The notes beneath the pieces were generated by a model. It was not told where the DNA came from, made no database searches, and worked only from the letters and a program-made list of their open reading frames with translations. 64,000 nucleotides of DNA from Rhodococcus triatomae (GTDB taxonomy: Bacteria > Actinomycetota > Actinomycetes > Mycobacteriales > Mycobacteriaceae), in contig NZ_CP048814.1 of the NCBI RefSeq assembly GCF_014217785.1, positions 2,976,001-3,040,000 of the forward strand. Direction: 5' to 3'. Position 1 is the stretch's first letter; each line of letters begins with the position of its first letter. Below, one piece after another: positions 21,169-29,567 of the stretch. The translations under genes and the position numbers were made by a program.

Positions 21169-21546
21169 ATGGCCTTTCCGGGACGCATCGTCAGTTTCGT
21201 CGCCAGCACCGACCTCGACGTGTCCGCGATGTTCTACGTCGACACGCTCGGTCTCGAACTCGTCGCCCGCGACGAGTTCGCCCTCGTCCTCGACGGCGGG
21301 GGTGCTGCTCTGCGGGTCACGCTCGTGCAGTCGAAGGCGGACACCGGGTACACGGTGCTGGGCTGGGAGGTCGACGACCTCGACCCGGTGGTGGACGCGC
21401 TGCGCGAGAAGGGCATCGTGTTCACGGTCTATCCGGGCCTCGACCAGGACGAGCACGCCGCCTGGACGACGCCGAACGGCGGCCGGGTCGCCTGGTTCCG
21501 CGATCCCCACGACAACGTGCTCTCGTTGTTCGAGCAGAACGTCTGA
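21169..21546 (+). CDS. VOC-family (glyoxalase/bleomycin-resistance fold) protein
   Basis: 125 residues with the usual repeated beta-alpha-beta-beta-beta units: FVASTDLDVSAMFYVDTLGLEL, WEVDDLDPVVDALREKG and the C-terminal [17 protein letters not shown]. Metal-binding residues are incomplete, so catalysis is uncertain. Its last 24 codons and the following bases are repeated 5390 bp downstream at 26865-26945, showing that foreign DNA has been inserted directly after, or within, this 3' end. In the ancestral chromosome it was probably followed by purT. Confidence 0.88.
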   Translation: MAFPGRIVSFVASTDLDVSAMFYVDTLGLELVARDEFALVLDGGGAALRVTLVQSKADTGYTVLGWEVDDLDPVVDALREKGIVFTVYPGLDQDEHAAWTTPNGGRVAWFRDPHDNVLSLFEQNV

Positions 21547-21555
21547 TCGCAGGCC
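21475..21555 (+). repeat. Left copy of 81-bp direct repeat
   Basis: Covers the last 24 codons of the intact VOC gene plus nine bases. Differences from the right copy are at 21480 (C/T), 21522 (C/G) and 21547 (C/T). Confidence 0.9.
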
Positions 21556-21704
21556 GGCTTGACGGCGACTTCCGGGCCCGGCAGGCATATGCGCTGGCAG
21601 GGGCGTCGCGAGTGGGTGGAGTAGACGCTCGCGTGGGGCGCCCCGCGTGATACCTTTCTCGAATACGTTCCGAGGGGGGGTGCGATGAACTCACATGGGC
21701 TGGA

Positions 21705-22040
21705 ATGCTCTATGTGCCGGTGCGCACGCGAAGGGGAACTGAGCCGATTCAACTCGAGCTTCGACGGCTCGCGGACGAGTCCATGGCACTGCTCGTATAC
21801 ACAAGCCCCCACGAATTGACACGTTGCTGCGGTACACACCAGGCGGCCGCGACTGTCGCCGTCGACAAGCTGCACGAAGTGCAACGACAGGTCGGAGCCA
21901 GTGTCATTCTGGTCGACGGTGCGCTGCCGATCGAGCAGCAGAAGAACCAAAGCGTGGACCTTCATTGGGAGGACGAAGACTCTCATCTACCTGACAGATG
22001 GCTGGAGTCGCCACTCGACAAGCGGGGAGGTTCGAGATGA
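21705..22040 (+). CDS. SAV_915/SseB-like small protein
   Basis: 111 residues, starting at ATG 21705 with a weak GGGCTGGA ribosome site. The order YVPVRTRRG, ALLVYTSPHELTRCCG and QVGASVILVDGAL resembles the SAV_915/SseB-like proteins of actinobacteria, which often sit beside type VII secretion substrates. The C-terminus is acidic. The stop overlaps the next start (ATGA), so it is the first gene of the island operon. Its job is not known; a chaperone-like role for secreted proteins is a guess. Confidence 0.6.
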   Translation: MLYVPVRTRRGTEPIQLELRRLADESMALLVYTSPHELTRCCGTHQAAATVAVDKLHEVQRQVGASVILVDGALPIEQQKNQSVDLHWEDEDSHLPDRWLESPLDKRGGSR

Positions 22041-22342
22041 GTGGGCCGAACGAGATGGAGGTAGGTGACCTCAACGCAGTCGCGTCGCCGCTCCATCAAG
22101 CAGCGCAGGGCTTCGCGAACCTGAGCAGTCAGGCTCCGGAGGCTCCCGATGCGGGACCGTCCACCGCCCGTGTCGGCGATGCACTAGTGGCCATCGCGAA
22201 CTCGATGTCCCAACTCGTCGACACCGTCACGTCTCTCGCTGACGCCGTGGAGACTAGTGGCGAAGACTACTTCGAGGCGGAGAATCTCAACAGGCTGGAA
22301 CTCGAGAAGATCGGCGACGATCTACCCCCCGGCGGACGCTGA
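22037..22342 (+). CDS. EspC-like type VII secretion target
   Basis: 101 residues from the ATG behind GGGGAGGTTCGAG. A helical hairpin: helix 1 about residues 5-35 (DLNAVASPLHQAAQGFANL), a turn rich in Pro/Ala, helix 2 about 45-75 (GDALVAIANSMSQLVDTVTSL) and then DYFEAE, a YxxxE signal of the type that directs ESX substrates. Size and layout fit the EspC/WXG-like family. It overlaps both neighbours by one to four bases, so it is co-translated with the effector candidate that follows. Likely a secretion partner of that protein. Confidence 0.7.
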   Translation: MSGPNEMEVGDLNAVASPLHQAAQGFANLSSQAPEAPDAGPSTARVGDALVAIANSMSQLVDTVTSLADAVETSGEDYFEAENLNRLELEKIGDDLPPGGR

Positions 22343-22440
22343 TGCCTATCTATGTGAAGGTATTCGGCAATCCGGACGCATGCCATACATGTGCCACCAG
22401 GCTCCGAACTCTGGCCGAAGGCGTTGCCGGTGGTATCGAC

Positions 22441-22461
22441 CAGGGCTCCGTAGTTGTTGAG
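22441..22461 (+). repeat. IS terminal inverted repeat, left
   Basis: 21-bp end matching the complement of 23791-23811 without a mismatch; the duplicated target TGGTATCGAC abuts it at 22431-22440. Confidence 0.95.
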
Positions 22462-22484
22462 GCCCAGGGCCGCGACCTGCGGGT

Positions 22485-23666
22485 TCAGGATCTCAAGACC
22501 AGGTCGACAGCACGATGCGGGTTTACCGCGACACGTCGGCAGGCCTGGGCGATATTCGACTGCCCCGCCCGTCGATGAAGGCTGATCGCTGTATTCCGCA
22601 GCGTCGCCATCACCTGCGGTCCGTGACCGGCACGGACCGTGGAGCGGTCTTCGTCGAACGTCACGTCCCGTACCCAATGGACCCTGTTCTCGATCGACCA
22701 ATGCCCGCGGATCCACCTCGCGAGCAGCTTCGGTGGCGCCTGCTCACAGGGCAACGAGCAGATCGCGTACACAACCTCGATGCTCCACCGGTCGGCACCG
22801 ATCCGGCGGCGACGGCGAGTGATCTCGATCACCTGCTGCGCGTACGGGAATCGAAGACCACGGGTGACGGTGACGATCTTGTAGATCCGCGCCTCCTCAC
22901 GACCGTGACCACGTTCGAGCGGGTCGGACCACACCACCGGCACCTGCTCCCACGGCAGCTCCCGGATCCGGGCGAGCAGCCCAGGCTGGTTCGCCTTGAC
23001 AACCATCACGTACTCGGCCCGACACCGCTCACGCAGACACCGGGCAGTGGCCTTCTGCGTGTGCATGGCATCGACGGTGACGACCGCACCGACCAGGTCG
23101 ATTCCTCGCAGCAACCTTCGGACAGCGGATATCTCGTTGGACTTGTCCGCGGTGCGGCACTGCCCGAGTACCACACCACCGGTATGGGTGACCGCCGAAA
23201 CCAGGTGCGGGGCCGACTCCTCGCCGGCTCGTGCACCGCGGACAGTTTTACCGTCGACAGCCACTGCCACCCGCTCGCCGCCGCTGTCATTATCGCCGGC
23301 ATCGGACAGGTAGCGGCCCAGCACCAGATCCAACCCATCCCCCTCGACCCGTCCGAGGACCTGCCGGATCGTGGCCTCGCTCGGCACACGGAACCGGATA
23401 CCCAAGCGCACCAACACCTCCCGCGGAGCAGCTACGGCCCAATCCGCGATACTCGAATACGACCGAGCGCCCGCGGCAACCGCACACAGGGCAATCGCGA
23501 TCAACGAGGGCAGCGAGTACCGGCGACCGCGACGATCCCGCGGATCGGGCACCACTTCGAGTGCAGTCATCAACCGCGGCACCTGCTTCTCGTCGACGAC
23601 ACCACCGACAAACCGGGTCAGCTGGTCAAGGCATGGGTCGATCGGGGACACTGTCCCGGCGGGCAT
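22485..23666 (-). CDS. ISAs1-family transposase
   Basis: 393 residues from the ATG at 23666 (MPAGTVSPIDPCLDQ); an upstream in-frame extension runs toward the IS end and is unlikely. A DDE_Tnp_1-associated N-terminal domain (VPDPRDRRGRRYSLPSLIAI) precedes the RNase-H core: AVDGKTVRGAR (first Asp), VVTVDAMHTQ (second Asp) and HWSIENRVHWVRDVTFDED (Glu), so the active site is complete. The gene fills the element, ending 44 bases from the inner side of its end. Confidence 0.93.
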   Translation of the reverse strand: MPAGTVSPIDPCLDQLTRFVGGVVDEKQVPRLMTALEVVPDPRDRRGRRYSLPSLIAIALCAVAAGARSYSSIADWAVAAPREVLVRLGIRFRVPSEATIRQVLGRVEGDGLDLVLGRYLSDAGDNDSGGERVAVAVDGKTVRGARAGEESAPHLVSAVTHTGGVVLGQCRTADKSNEISAVRRLLRGIDLVGAVVTVDAMHTQKATARCLRERCRAEYVMVVKANQPGLLARIRELPWEQVPVVWSDPLERGHGREEARIYKIVTVTRGLRFPYAQQVIEITRRRRRIGADRWSIEVVYAICSLPCEQAPPKLLARWIRGHWSIENRVHWVRDVTFDEDRSTVRAGHGPQVMATLRNTAISLHRRAGQSNIAQACRRVAVNPHRAVDLVLRS

Positions 23667-23790
23667 GGGTGACTCCTTGTGGACGATCTGGATGCGTAAG
23701 ACACACCCATGATCGGCCCCTGTCCCCATGCCCGCTCCACCGCCCCCACACGCTCCAACGAACCCAAACCACCAGGCCACAGCTCCGCTA

Positions 23791-23811
23791 CTCAACAACT
23801 ACGGAGCCCTG
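23791..23811 (-). repeat. IS terminal inverted repeat, right
   Basis: Perfect complement of the left end; the second copy of the target TGGTATCGAC follows at 23812-23821. Confidence 0.95.
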
Positions 23812-24860
23812 TGGTATCGACCTCCTCGGGAGGTCTGGGGACGTGTCCAGATCCGAGTGGGGGAAGGGCGACGCTGGCGACAATTTCCGGGACCGCGTCG
23901 ATGGTGTTCGTGATGTCTCCAGGAAGATCGCTGACTCGGCGAACACTGTCGCAAGTGCGGTGGAAGAGCTGGCTTCTGCGCTGACCACGGTGAAGTGCCG
24001 TATGGATCTTGCTGCAAGTATCGCTGCTCATGCGGGTCTGGTGGTGGAACCCAGGGTTGTGGACCCCGAGTGGATCGGCGACCCGGTTCGGAAAGTATCC
24101 ACCGGTCCGATATCTCTTGCCGACGAGATCGAGTTGGCGAAGCAGCAGGAAGCGTATGCGGCAGCTCTCGAGCTCGCTTCCGAAGGCCGCGTTATCGAGG
24201 AGGAAGCGCACGCCGCGCTGAGACAAGCGCTGACAGATGAAGAAAGCTTCCTCGCGATGTTGCGTGCCGACCTTATCGCAAACTCCCCCTGGCTCGTTGC
24301 CCAGGCGGTAGTGGGAACGATCGGGGAAGCAGTCAAGCATTACGACAAATGGACCGATGTTGCTCAGACCCGCGCAGCCAACGTCGCGACATACAGAACA
24401 ATAGCTTCCGAGGCGGTGAGTGAGACTTACCGCAGGGCTGCAATCGGTGCCATGGTTGGATTTGCGGGCGGGGTAGGAAATGCCGAAAATGCCGCAGCGT
24501 TCAATGCGAGGCTGGCGGGAGGAAACCCCAACGCAAGGGTTCCCCGATTGGCGGCAATGACACTCGATGATCTGATCCACACCGGAGGCAAGATCGCTCC
24601 CCGGATTCCGGTGATCGGCACCGGAATCACGGTGCTCCAAACCGGTCATGAAATAGCGACGACAGCCGAGGACGGTGGGGACGTCGCGCGTATTACGACC
24701 AAGAATACAGCGGGGTTGATCGTCGGTTCAGCCGCGTCTGCGGCGCTATTTACAGCAGGTGCACCCGTGTGGGCGATTATCGGTGGTGGATTGGTTCTGA
24801 GCTACGGGGCGACCCTCGCAGTTGATAAAGTACTCAAATAGACACACGGAGTTGAAATTT

Positions 24861-25736
24861 GTGAGTCCTGATAGTGCTACCCCCACGTTGCCGTCGATGC
24901 CCGATGTCGTCAGTGGTGAGCCGCGTCCCCCCGCCGCGCCGCGCGAGTTGAGGGGTGATTGCCCTACCCCTCGGCGTCGCAATCAGCGTGGTCATCCACC
25001 TGTTCCCGAAAGCGAAGGGCCAGTCCTGGAGTGGGTGCAGGATACGGTGTGGGATCAGTGGAAAGCGGTGTTCTTCGGATTCGCTCTGGTTGCGGCGTTG
25101 GCTTTCGCGAACACGGGCTGGGGCTGGTTGACCGATCTGTCGGACCCTGGGGTGCAAGTGATTTGGGCTTTCTTTCCCATTTTTGGGGCTGTGATGTGGC
25201 AGCTGAGTCGGTCGCACTGGTGCGCGGCAGGGGCGTCCTGGGTTCAGCATGGAAAGAATTGGGTCAGCACCTATGAACTCACCAGCATCGACTTCGGCAT
25301 CGACGGGGTCAAGAGAGTGCTCCGGGTCGCGGACAGCAGTGGTAGAGAGATTAGAAGCCTGTCGCTGCGTGACGTGCAGGTCAACGCGAAATTATGGGAC
25401 CTCACCTACAACGGGATTCTGCACTCGCTTCACTCTGGGAAGTGCGAAATCTCGCCGCGGGCGCTTGCTGTTCTCAAGCTCGAAAACACAGTTCCGGCGT
25501 CCGCCGTCCCTGCCCGAGTCCGTCGCCCGTACTTCGCTATTGGATTCTGGATCGGTGCGATTGCTTTGGCGTCATTCCTCATCTACTCATTCGTGTCAGA
25601 TTCTGACGCGCCATCACAGATGCTTCCCATCGGCGTTTTCATAGTTGTGCTCGCCCTGTGGGCTTCCCGTCGAACGATCGAACAGTACCGCCGCGACGTT
25701 CGAATGGCGGAACGAATGAGTTCATCCAGGAGATGA
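24861..25736 (+). CDS. Four-helix membrane protein, candidate immunity protein
   Basis: 291 residues from the GTG at 24861 (GGAG nine bases upstream); an ATG at 24822 overlapping the previous gene is possible. A Pro-rich soluble N-terminus is followed by helix pair 1 (KAVFFGFALVAALAFANTGW, VIWAFFPIFGAVMW), a soluble middle domain with beta strands (STYELTSIDFGIDGVKRVL) and helix pair 2 (YFAIGFWIGAIALASFLIY, PIGVFIVVLALWAS). It directly follows the glycine-rich effector candidate. Membrane proteins in this place protect cells from membrane-acting type VII toxins in other bacteria, so immunity is a reasonable but untested guess. Confidence 0.6.
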   Translation: MSPDSATPTLPSMPDVVSGEPRPPAAPRELRGDCPTPRRRNQRGHPPVPESEGPVLEWVQDTVWDQWKAVFFGFALVAALAFANTGWGWLTDLSDPGVQVIWAFFPIFGAVMWQLSRSHWCAAGASWVQHGKNWVSTYELTSIDFGIDGVKRVLRVADSSGREIRSLSLRDVQVNAKLWDLTYNGILHSLHSGKCEISPRALAVLKLENTVPASAVPARVRRPYFAIGFWIGAIALASFLIYSFVSDSDAPSQMLPIGVFIVVLALWASRRTIEQYRRDVRMAERMSSSRR

Positions 25737-25809
25737 CAACCAACAGGCCATTAAGCACGTCCCTATCAGGGTTCCTTCCGGCTGAGGAATCTGAACAGCC
25801 TCGAACCGT

Positions 25810-26385
25810 TCAAGCACCCTCGGGAAGATGGCTCAGAAATATCCGCGCCATGTCATCGATGCCGTCACACGACTGCTCGCGGGGCAACTCGCTGTCGAAG
25901 AGGTCGCGGGTCACGCCGAGGGTTCCGTAGGAGGTCTCGACGGTAAGTATGCAATTCCCCCCTCGGCTTCCAACATGCTTGGTTACTGCACGGCGGCCGT
26001 CTATATCATACTCGTGGAGTTCGGACTCCGACTCCTTCGCAACATACTCATCATATGTCGAGTTTGATGAGCCGATATTCACGTACATTCCTCGGGGCCC
26101 CGGCCGATAGGCGCAAATCAGGAAGGTGCGGTCACTACTGGATACGTCCTCGAACGAGCGCGTCGACGGCTCCAGGCCTGCTGCTCGCAATGCGTCATCG
26201 GGAATATCCATACACGGATCAAAAATTACATCTGGGCGAGCGGACAGATCCGTGAGCCTAGGTTTACGGATTTCCGAAGTGGACGACGGACTCGCAAACG
26301 GCGAATTGCCCTCCTGGCCGCCTGCGCTGCATCCAGAAACCAGAACGGCCGCACAGGTCGATGCCACGATACCCCAGGCTCTCAC
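25810..26385 (-). CDS. DUF3558-type lipoprotein
   Basis: 191 residues. Signal peptide with lipobox VLVSGC (Cys19), Ser/Pro-rich linker, then FDPCMDIPDDALRAAGL, FLICAYRPG and NCILTVETSYGTLG with four cysteines, the DUF3558 pattern found in many rhodococcal and nocardial lipoproteins. It would be anchored outside the membrane. Its start overlaps the stop of the upstream WXG-like gene by four bases. DUF3558 proteins often pair with small type VII-type proteins; their function is unknown. Codon use looks more AT-tolerant than in the flanking core genes. Confidence 0.75.
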   Translation of the reverse strand: MRAWGIVASTCAAVLVSGCSAGGQEGNSPFASPSSTSEIRKPRLTDLSARPDVIFDPCMDIPDDALRAAGLEPSTRSFEDVSSSDRTFLICAYRPGPRGMYVNIGSSNSTYDEYVAKESESELHEYDIDGRRAVTKHVGSRGGNCILTVETSYGTLGVTRDLFDSELPREQSCDGIDDMARIFLSHLPEGA

Positions 26386-26723
26386 GACGAGATTCCTCCG
26401 GCGATACCCGCAATTTTTTGCATCACGGCACTTTCCTGATCCGCGTAGGCGTCACCACCTGCCCGAAACGCATCCCTCATCGCCTCTACAGCCTCCTTGA
26501 AGTCGATCAATCGGTCATACACGGAGTCCTCGCCGCCAGAGCCCTTCCGCTTGTATCCGACCTCGAGTTGATTGGCTGAATCGAAACCGCCGAACCCACT
26601 TACCCAGTCGAGCGCCGCGGACTTCCCCATCGCCTCCTCCAGATTCGTGATGATGTCCTCGCATATCCCGACGAGTTCTTCGATCGCGCCGTCTGTCAGA
26701 TGTAGCGGTTTCTGCTCACTCAT
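26382..26723 (-). CDS. Small helical protein of type VII secretion type
   Basis: 113 residues from the ATG at 26723 behind a GGGGGGC run. Helix (DGAIEELVGICEDIITNLEEAM), a turn with W and G (LDWVSGFGGFDSANQL) and a second helix (YDRLIDFKEAVEAMRDAF) give the WXG-like hairpin layout. It overlaps the DUF3558 lipoprotein gene by four bases, so they form an operon facing the effector operon. Probably exported or a chaperone; assignment rests on architecture, not on a strong motif. Confidence 0.6.
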   Translation of the reverse strand: MSEQKPLHLTDGAIEELVGICEDIITNLEEAMGKSAALDWVSGFGGFDSANQLEVGYKRKGSGGEDSVYDRLIDFKEAVEAMRDAFRAGGDAYADQESAVMQKIAGIAGGISS

Positions 26724-26971
26724 CAGTGCCCCCCGGGTCCTCATATAGTGGTGCTCGGCCGTCATGCTAACCGACCCTTCCAGCCTGGAAGCGTCCAGTG
26801 CTACGTGGCGAGACAGCATGCTGCACCTCGAACGTCACCAAGTCACTCCACACAACGAGGCCCCAACGGTGGCCGGGTCGCCTGGTTCCGCGATCCCCAC
26901 GACAACGTGCTGTCGTTGTTCGAGCAGAACGTCTGATTGCAGGCCCGGAGGCTGCGCCTACAGTTCTCTTC
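26724..26971. other. Island right boundary, no gene
   Basis: Holds the promoter side of the WXG-like gene, then the right copy of the 81-bp repeat and the purT leader. An open frame at 26748-26936 ends in the VOC C-terminal residues but has no start context and is a fragment. Confidence 0.6.
26865..26945 (+). repeat. Right copy of 81-bp direct repeat
   Basis: Carries only the last 24 codons of the VOC gene, without its body, and continues directly into the purT upstream region. Confidence 0.9.
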
Positions 26972-28174
26972 ATGGACGAACTGCGCATCGGCACGCCGCT
27001 CACTGCGAACGCGACCCGCGTGATGCTGCTCGGCTCGGGTGAGCTGGGCAAGGAAGTGGTCATCGCACTGCAACGCCTCGGTGTCGAGGTGATCGCGGTG
27101 GACCGCTACGACCACGCACCCGGCCATCAGGTGGCGCACCGCGCGCACACGATCGACATGACCGACCCCGCCGCGCTGCTCGCGGTGATCGACTCGGAGC
27201 GACCCCACTACGTGGTGCCGGAGATCGAGGCCATCGCCACCGACGCCCTCGCGACCGTGGAGGAACGCGGCCTGGCCACCGTCGTGCCCACCGCACGCGC
27301 CACGCAGCTGACGATGAACCGGGAAGGGATCCGGCGGCTGGCCGCGGAGGAACTGGGCCTGCCGACGTCGCCGTACGCGTTCGCGGAATCGCTCGACGAG
27401 GTGCGAGCGGCCGCCGAGCGCATCGGATTCCCCTGTGTGATCAAGCCGGTGATGTCCTCGTCCGGCAAGGGCCAGTCGACCGTGCGCGCCGCCGACGAAC
27501 TGGAGGCGGCCTGGCAGTACGCGTTGGCCGGTGGCCGGGTCAACCGAGGCCGGGTCATCGTGGAAGGGTTCGTCGACTTCGACTACGAGATCACCCTGCT
27601 GACGGTGCGGGCACTCGGTGCGGACGGTCAGGTCCGGACATCGTTCTGCGAGCCGATCGGGCACCTGCAGGAGTCCGGCGACTACGTCGAATCCTGGCAG
27701 CCGCAGCCGATGAGCGCGACCGCGCTGGCCCGCTCCCGCGAGGTGGCCGAGAAGGTCACCGGTGCGCTCGGCGGCCGGGGAGTGTTCGGGGTCGAGCTGT
27801 TCGTCCGGGGCGACGACGTCTACTTCTCCGAGGTCAGCCCGCGCCCGCACGACACCGGGTTGGTCACGTTGCGCACGCAGCGGTTGTCCGAGTTCGAACT
27901 TCACGCGCGGGCGGTGCTCGGTCTTCCCGTGGACACCACACTGCTCGCGCCCGGGGCCTCGGCCGTGATCTACGGCGGGGTGGACGCCACCGGCATCGCA
28001 TACGAGGGCGTCGCGGAGGCCCTCGCGGTACCGGAGACGGACCTACGGTTGTTCGGCAAGCCCGAGAGTTTCCCGCGCCGCCGGATGGGTGTCGCCGTGG
28101 CAACCGGGTCGGACGTGGAGACGGCGCGCGCACGGGCCCGGACCGCCGCGGCCGCCGTGCGCCCGATCGGGTGA
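26972..28174 (+). CDS. purT: Formate-dependent phosphoribosylglycinamide formyltransferase
   Basis: 400 residues, normal for PurT. ATP-grasp enzyme: [23 protein letters not shown] opens the biotin-carboxylase-like N-domain; [16 protein letters not shown] is the ATP loop; [27 protein letters not shown] holds the Mg ligands; the C-domain ends with [10 protein letters not shown]. It makes formyl-GAR from formate, ATP and GAR in purine synthesis without folate. Upstream lies the repeat-flanked island, so its original promoter context may have changed. The stop overlaps the next gene by four bases (GTGA). Confidence 0.95.
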   Translation: MDELRIGTPLTANATRVMLLGSGELGKEVVIALQRLGVEVIAVDRYDHAPGHQVAHRAHTIDMTDPAALLAVIDSERPHYVVPEIEAIATDALATVEERGLATVVPTARATQLTMNREGIRRLAAEELGLPTSPYAFAESLDEVRAAAERIGFPCVIKPVMSSSGKGQSTVRAADELEAAWQYALAGGRVNRGRVIVEGFVDFDYEITLLTVRALGADGQVRTSFCEPIGHLQESGDYVESWQPQPMSATALARSREVAEKVTGALGGRGVFGVELFVRGDDVYFSEVSPRPHDTGLVTLRTQRLSEFELHARAVLGLPVDTTLLAPGASAVIYGGVDATGIAYEGVAEALAVPETDLRLFGKPESFPRRRMGVAVATGSDVETARARARTAAAAVRPIG

Positions 28175-28653
28175 GCGGCGCCGCCGAGCTGGTCGTCGGG
28201 CTCGTCATCCTGGTCGGCTTGATCGGGATCGTCGTTCCGGTTCTGCCCGGGGTGATCCTGATCTTCGGCGCGATCACGGTCTGGGCGGTGTTCACCGGTG
28301 GCACGGCGGCCTGGGTGGCATTCGGCATCGCCACCGCCGTCCTGGTGGCCACCGGGGTGGTGAAGTACACGTGGCCGGGCCGTCGGATGCAAGTTGCCGG
28401 TGTGCCGAACCGGTCGATCGTCGTCGGCGGGCTCACCGGGCTGGTGGGCTTCTTCGTCGTCCCCGTCGTCGGGCTCTTCGCGGGCTTCGTCGCCGGAACC
28501 TATGCCGCCGAGTGGTGCCGCCTGCGCCGGCCGGGCCTCGCCTGGACATCGAGCTGGCACGCGACCAAGGCCGTCGGACTCTCGATCCTCGTGGAACTGT
28601 TCGGCGGTCTGGTGGCGACGGCGGTGTGGCTCACGGCGCTGACCCAGACCTGA
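28171..28653 (+). CDS. DUF456 membrane protein
   Basis: 160 residues from a GTG overlapping the purT stop. Hydrophobic throughout, with about four helices: [22 protein letters not shown] with the typical PVLPG turn, [44 protein letters not shown] and a C-terminal one. The YTWPGRRM loop and the glycine-rich third helix are family features. Function of DUF456 is unknown. Coupled translation to purT looks like genomic compaction and gives no functional hint. Confidence 0.88.
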   Translation: MSGAAELVVGLVILVGLIGIVVPVLPGVILIFGAITVWAVFTGGTAAWVAFGIATAVLVATGVVKYTWPGRRMQVAGVPNRSIVVGGLTGLVGFFVVPVVGLFAGFVAGTYAAEWCRLRRPGLAWTSSWHATKAVGLSILVELFGGLVATAVWLTALTQT

Positions 28654-28676
28654 ACTGACCCCAGACCCGGCCCGGT

Positions 28677-29447
28677 TCACTCCGGAGCGGCACCGGGTTC
28701 CGGCTCGGGGCAGCGGTACCAGCGGCGCGCGTTGCCGCTCGTCACGGCGGTCCAGCCGTCCAGGTCGCCGACGGCCTCGGCCACGATGTCGAGATCCGGG
28801 TCCTCGAACACACGCCGCGCCCGGCTACCGGGCAGATCGGTACCGAACATGAGCGCCTCGGGGTTGACGGCGTGGATCCGCCGCAGCACCTCCCCGACGT
28901 CCTCGATGGTGGTCCGCCCGAAGCCGGTGGCCTTCACCCGGGCCCCGCGGTCCACCAGATCGAGGAGGTACGGCAGCCCGCGGGTGGACATCCCCAGGTG
29001 ATCGATACTCACCGCGGGAAGCTTCGCGAACACCGGTTCCAGGGACAGCAACAGGGTGGCGTCCACGTAGAACTCGGCGTGCCAGCCGGCGATGTCGTAC
29101 GCACGCAACGCCTGCGCGGTCAGTAGCCGAAGATCGCTCACGCTGCGCCGAAGATTGAATCGCACGGCCCGCACCCCGGCCCGGTCGAGTTCGACGATGT
29201 CCTCGTCGGTGGCGTCCAGATCGAGCTGGGTCACTCCCACCCAGCCGGGACCGAGTTCGGCCAGCGCCGCTCGGAGATAGGTCTGGTCCGTTCCCTGGTA
29301 GGACGCCGTGACGACGGCTCCGCCGTTCACGTCGAGATGGGCCGTCCGGCGGCGATAGTCCGCGATCGTGAAGGGCTCCGGCAGGTAGCCGTGATTCTCG
29401 ACCAGCGGAAACCGCGGGTCGATGATGTGTAGGTGCGCGTCGAACAC
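28677..29447 (-). CDS. Amidohydrolase-2-type metal-dependent hydrolase
   Basis: 256 residues. FDAHLHIIDPRFPL opens the TIM barrel with the HxH metal motif; further barrel features are GWHAEFYVDATLL, VSIDHLGMSTRGL and MFGTDLPGSRARRVF with the late Asp. This group contains 2-pyrone-4,6-dicarboxylate lactonase and decarboxylase relatives. The substrate is unknown. It is convergent with DUF456 and upstream of nothing obvious on its strand, so probably monocistronic. Confidence 0.87.
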   Translation of the reverse strand: MFDAHLHIIDPRFPLVENHGYLPEPFTIADYRRRTAHLDVNGGAVVTASYQGTDQTYLRAALAELGPGWVGVTQLDLDATDEDIVELDRAGVRAVRFNLRRSVSDLRLLTAQALRAYDIAGWHAEFYVDATLLLSLEPVFAKLPAVSIDHLGMSTRGLPYLLDLVDRGARVKATGFGRTTIEDVGEVLRRIHAVNPEALMFGTDLPGSRARRVFEDPDLDIVAEAVGDLDGWTAVTSGNARRWYRCPEPEPGAAPE

Positions 29448-29567
29448 GAGTCCATCCTGCCCTGAATGACCGGGCCCCCGTGCGCCGGTCGCAGGGCGGA
29501 TTGTCTCATGCCCCGGCGGGCAGAGACGAATTGCACTCGGTGCAGTTCGCCTGTCCTCGTGCCGGAC

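Larger units (their letters stand above)
22441..23811 (-). mobile_element. Complete ISAs1-family insertion sequence, 1371 bp
   Basis: Perfect 21-bp terminal inverted repeats (22441-22461 and 23791-23811, starting CAGGGCTCCGTAGTTG) and a 10-bp target duplication TGGTATCGAC at 22431-22440 and 23812-23821. One full transposase gene inside. Identical ends and an intact transposase suggest recent arrival. Confidence 0.95.
22342..24841 (+). pseudogene. Type VII-type effector gene interrupted by an insertion sequence
   Basis: The gene is 22342-22440 plus 23822-24841; the ISAs1-family element between them carries one copy of the 10-bp target duplication. Joining the parts gives one 372-codon frame. 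A WXG-like SEWGKGDAGDNF lies near residue 43, followed by helices typical of ESX/LXG partners. The C-terminus has glycine-rich hydrophobic stretches (GAMVGFAGGVGN and GLIVGSAASAALF followed by IIGGGLVLSYG), reminiscent of glycine-zipper membrane-damaging toxins. Followed by a four-helix membrane protein that could protect the producer. As it stands, only 33 codons are read before the element, so the product is not made. The toxin role is inference. Confidence 0.75.
21475..26945. mobile_element. 5.39-kb island bounded by direct repeats of the VOC gene 3' end
   Basis: The 81-bp segments 21475-21555 and 26865-26945 match at 78 of 81 positions. Between them lie genes of type VII secretion character on both strands and an insertion sequence. 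Sequence outside the right copy runs straight into purT. No integrase gene is visible inside, so the mode of entry (site-specific integration with a lost recombinase, or homologous exchange) is undecided. The inner DNA looks less GC-rich than its flanks. Confidence 0.75.

Noticed and set aside
26748..26936. Open frame ending in VOC C-terminal residues
   Set aside because: Only the repeated last codons are present, with no upstream fold or start signal; it is the island's right repeat.
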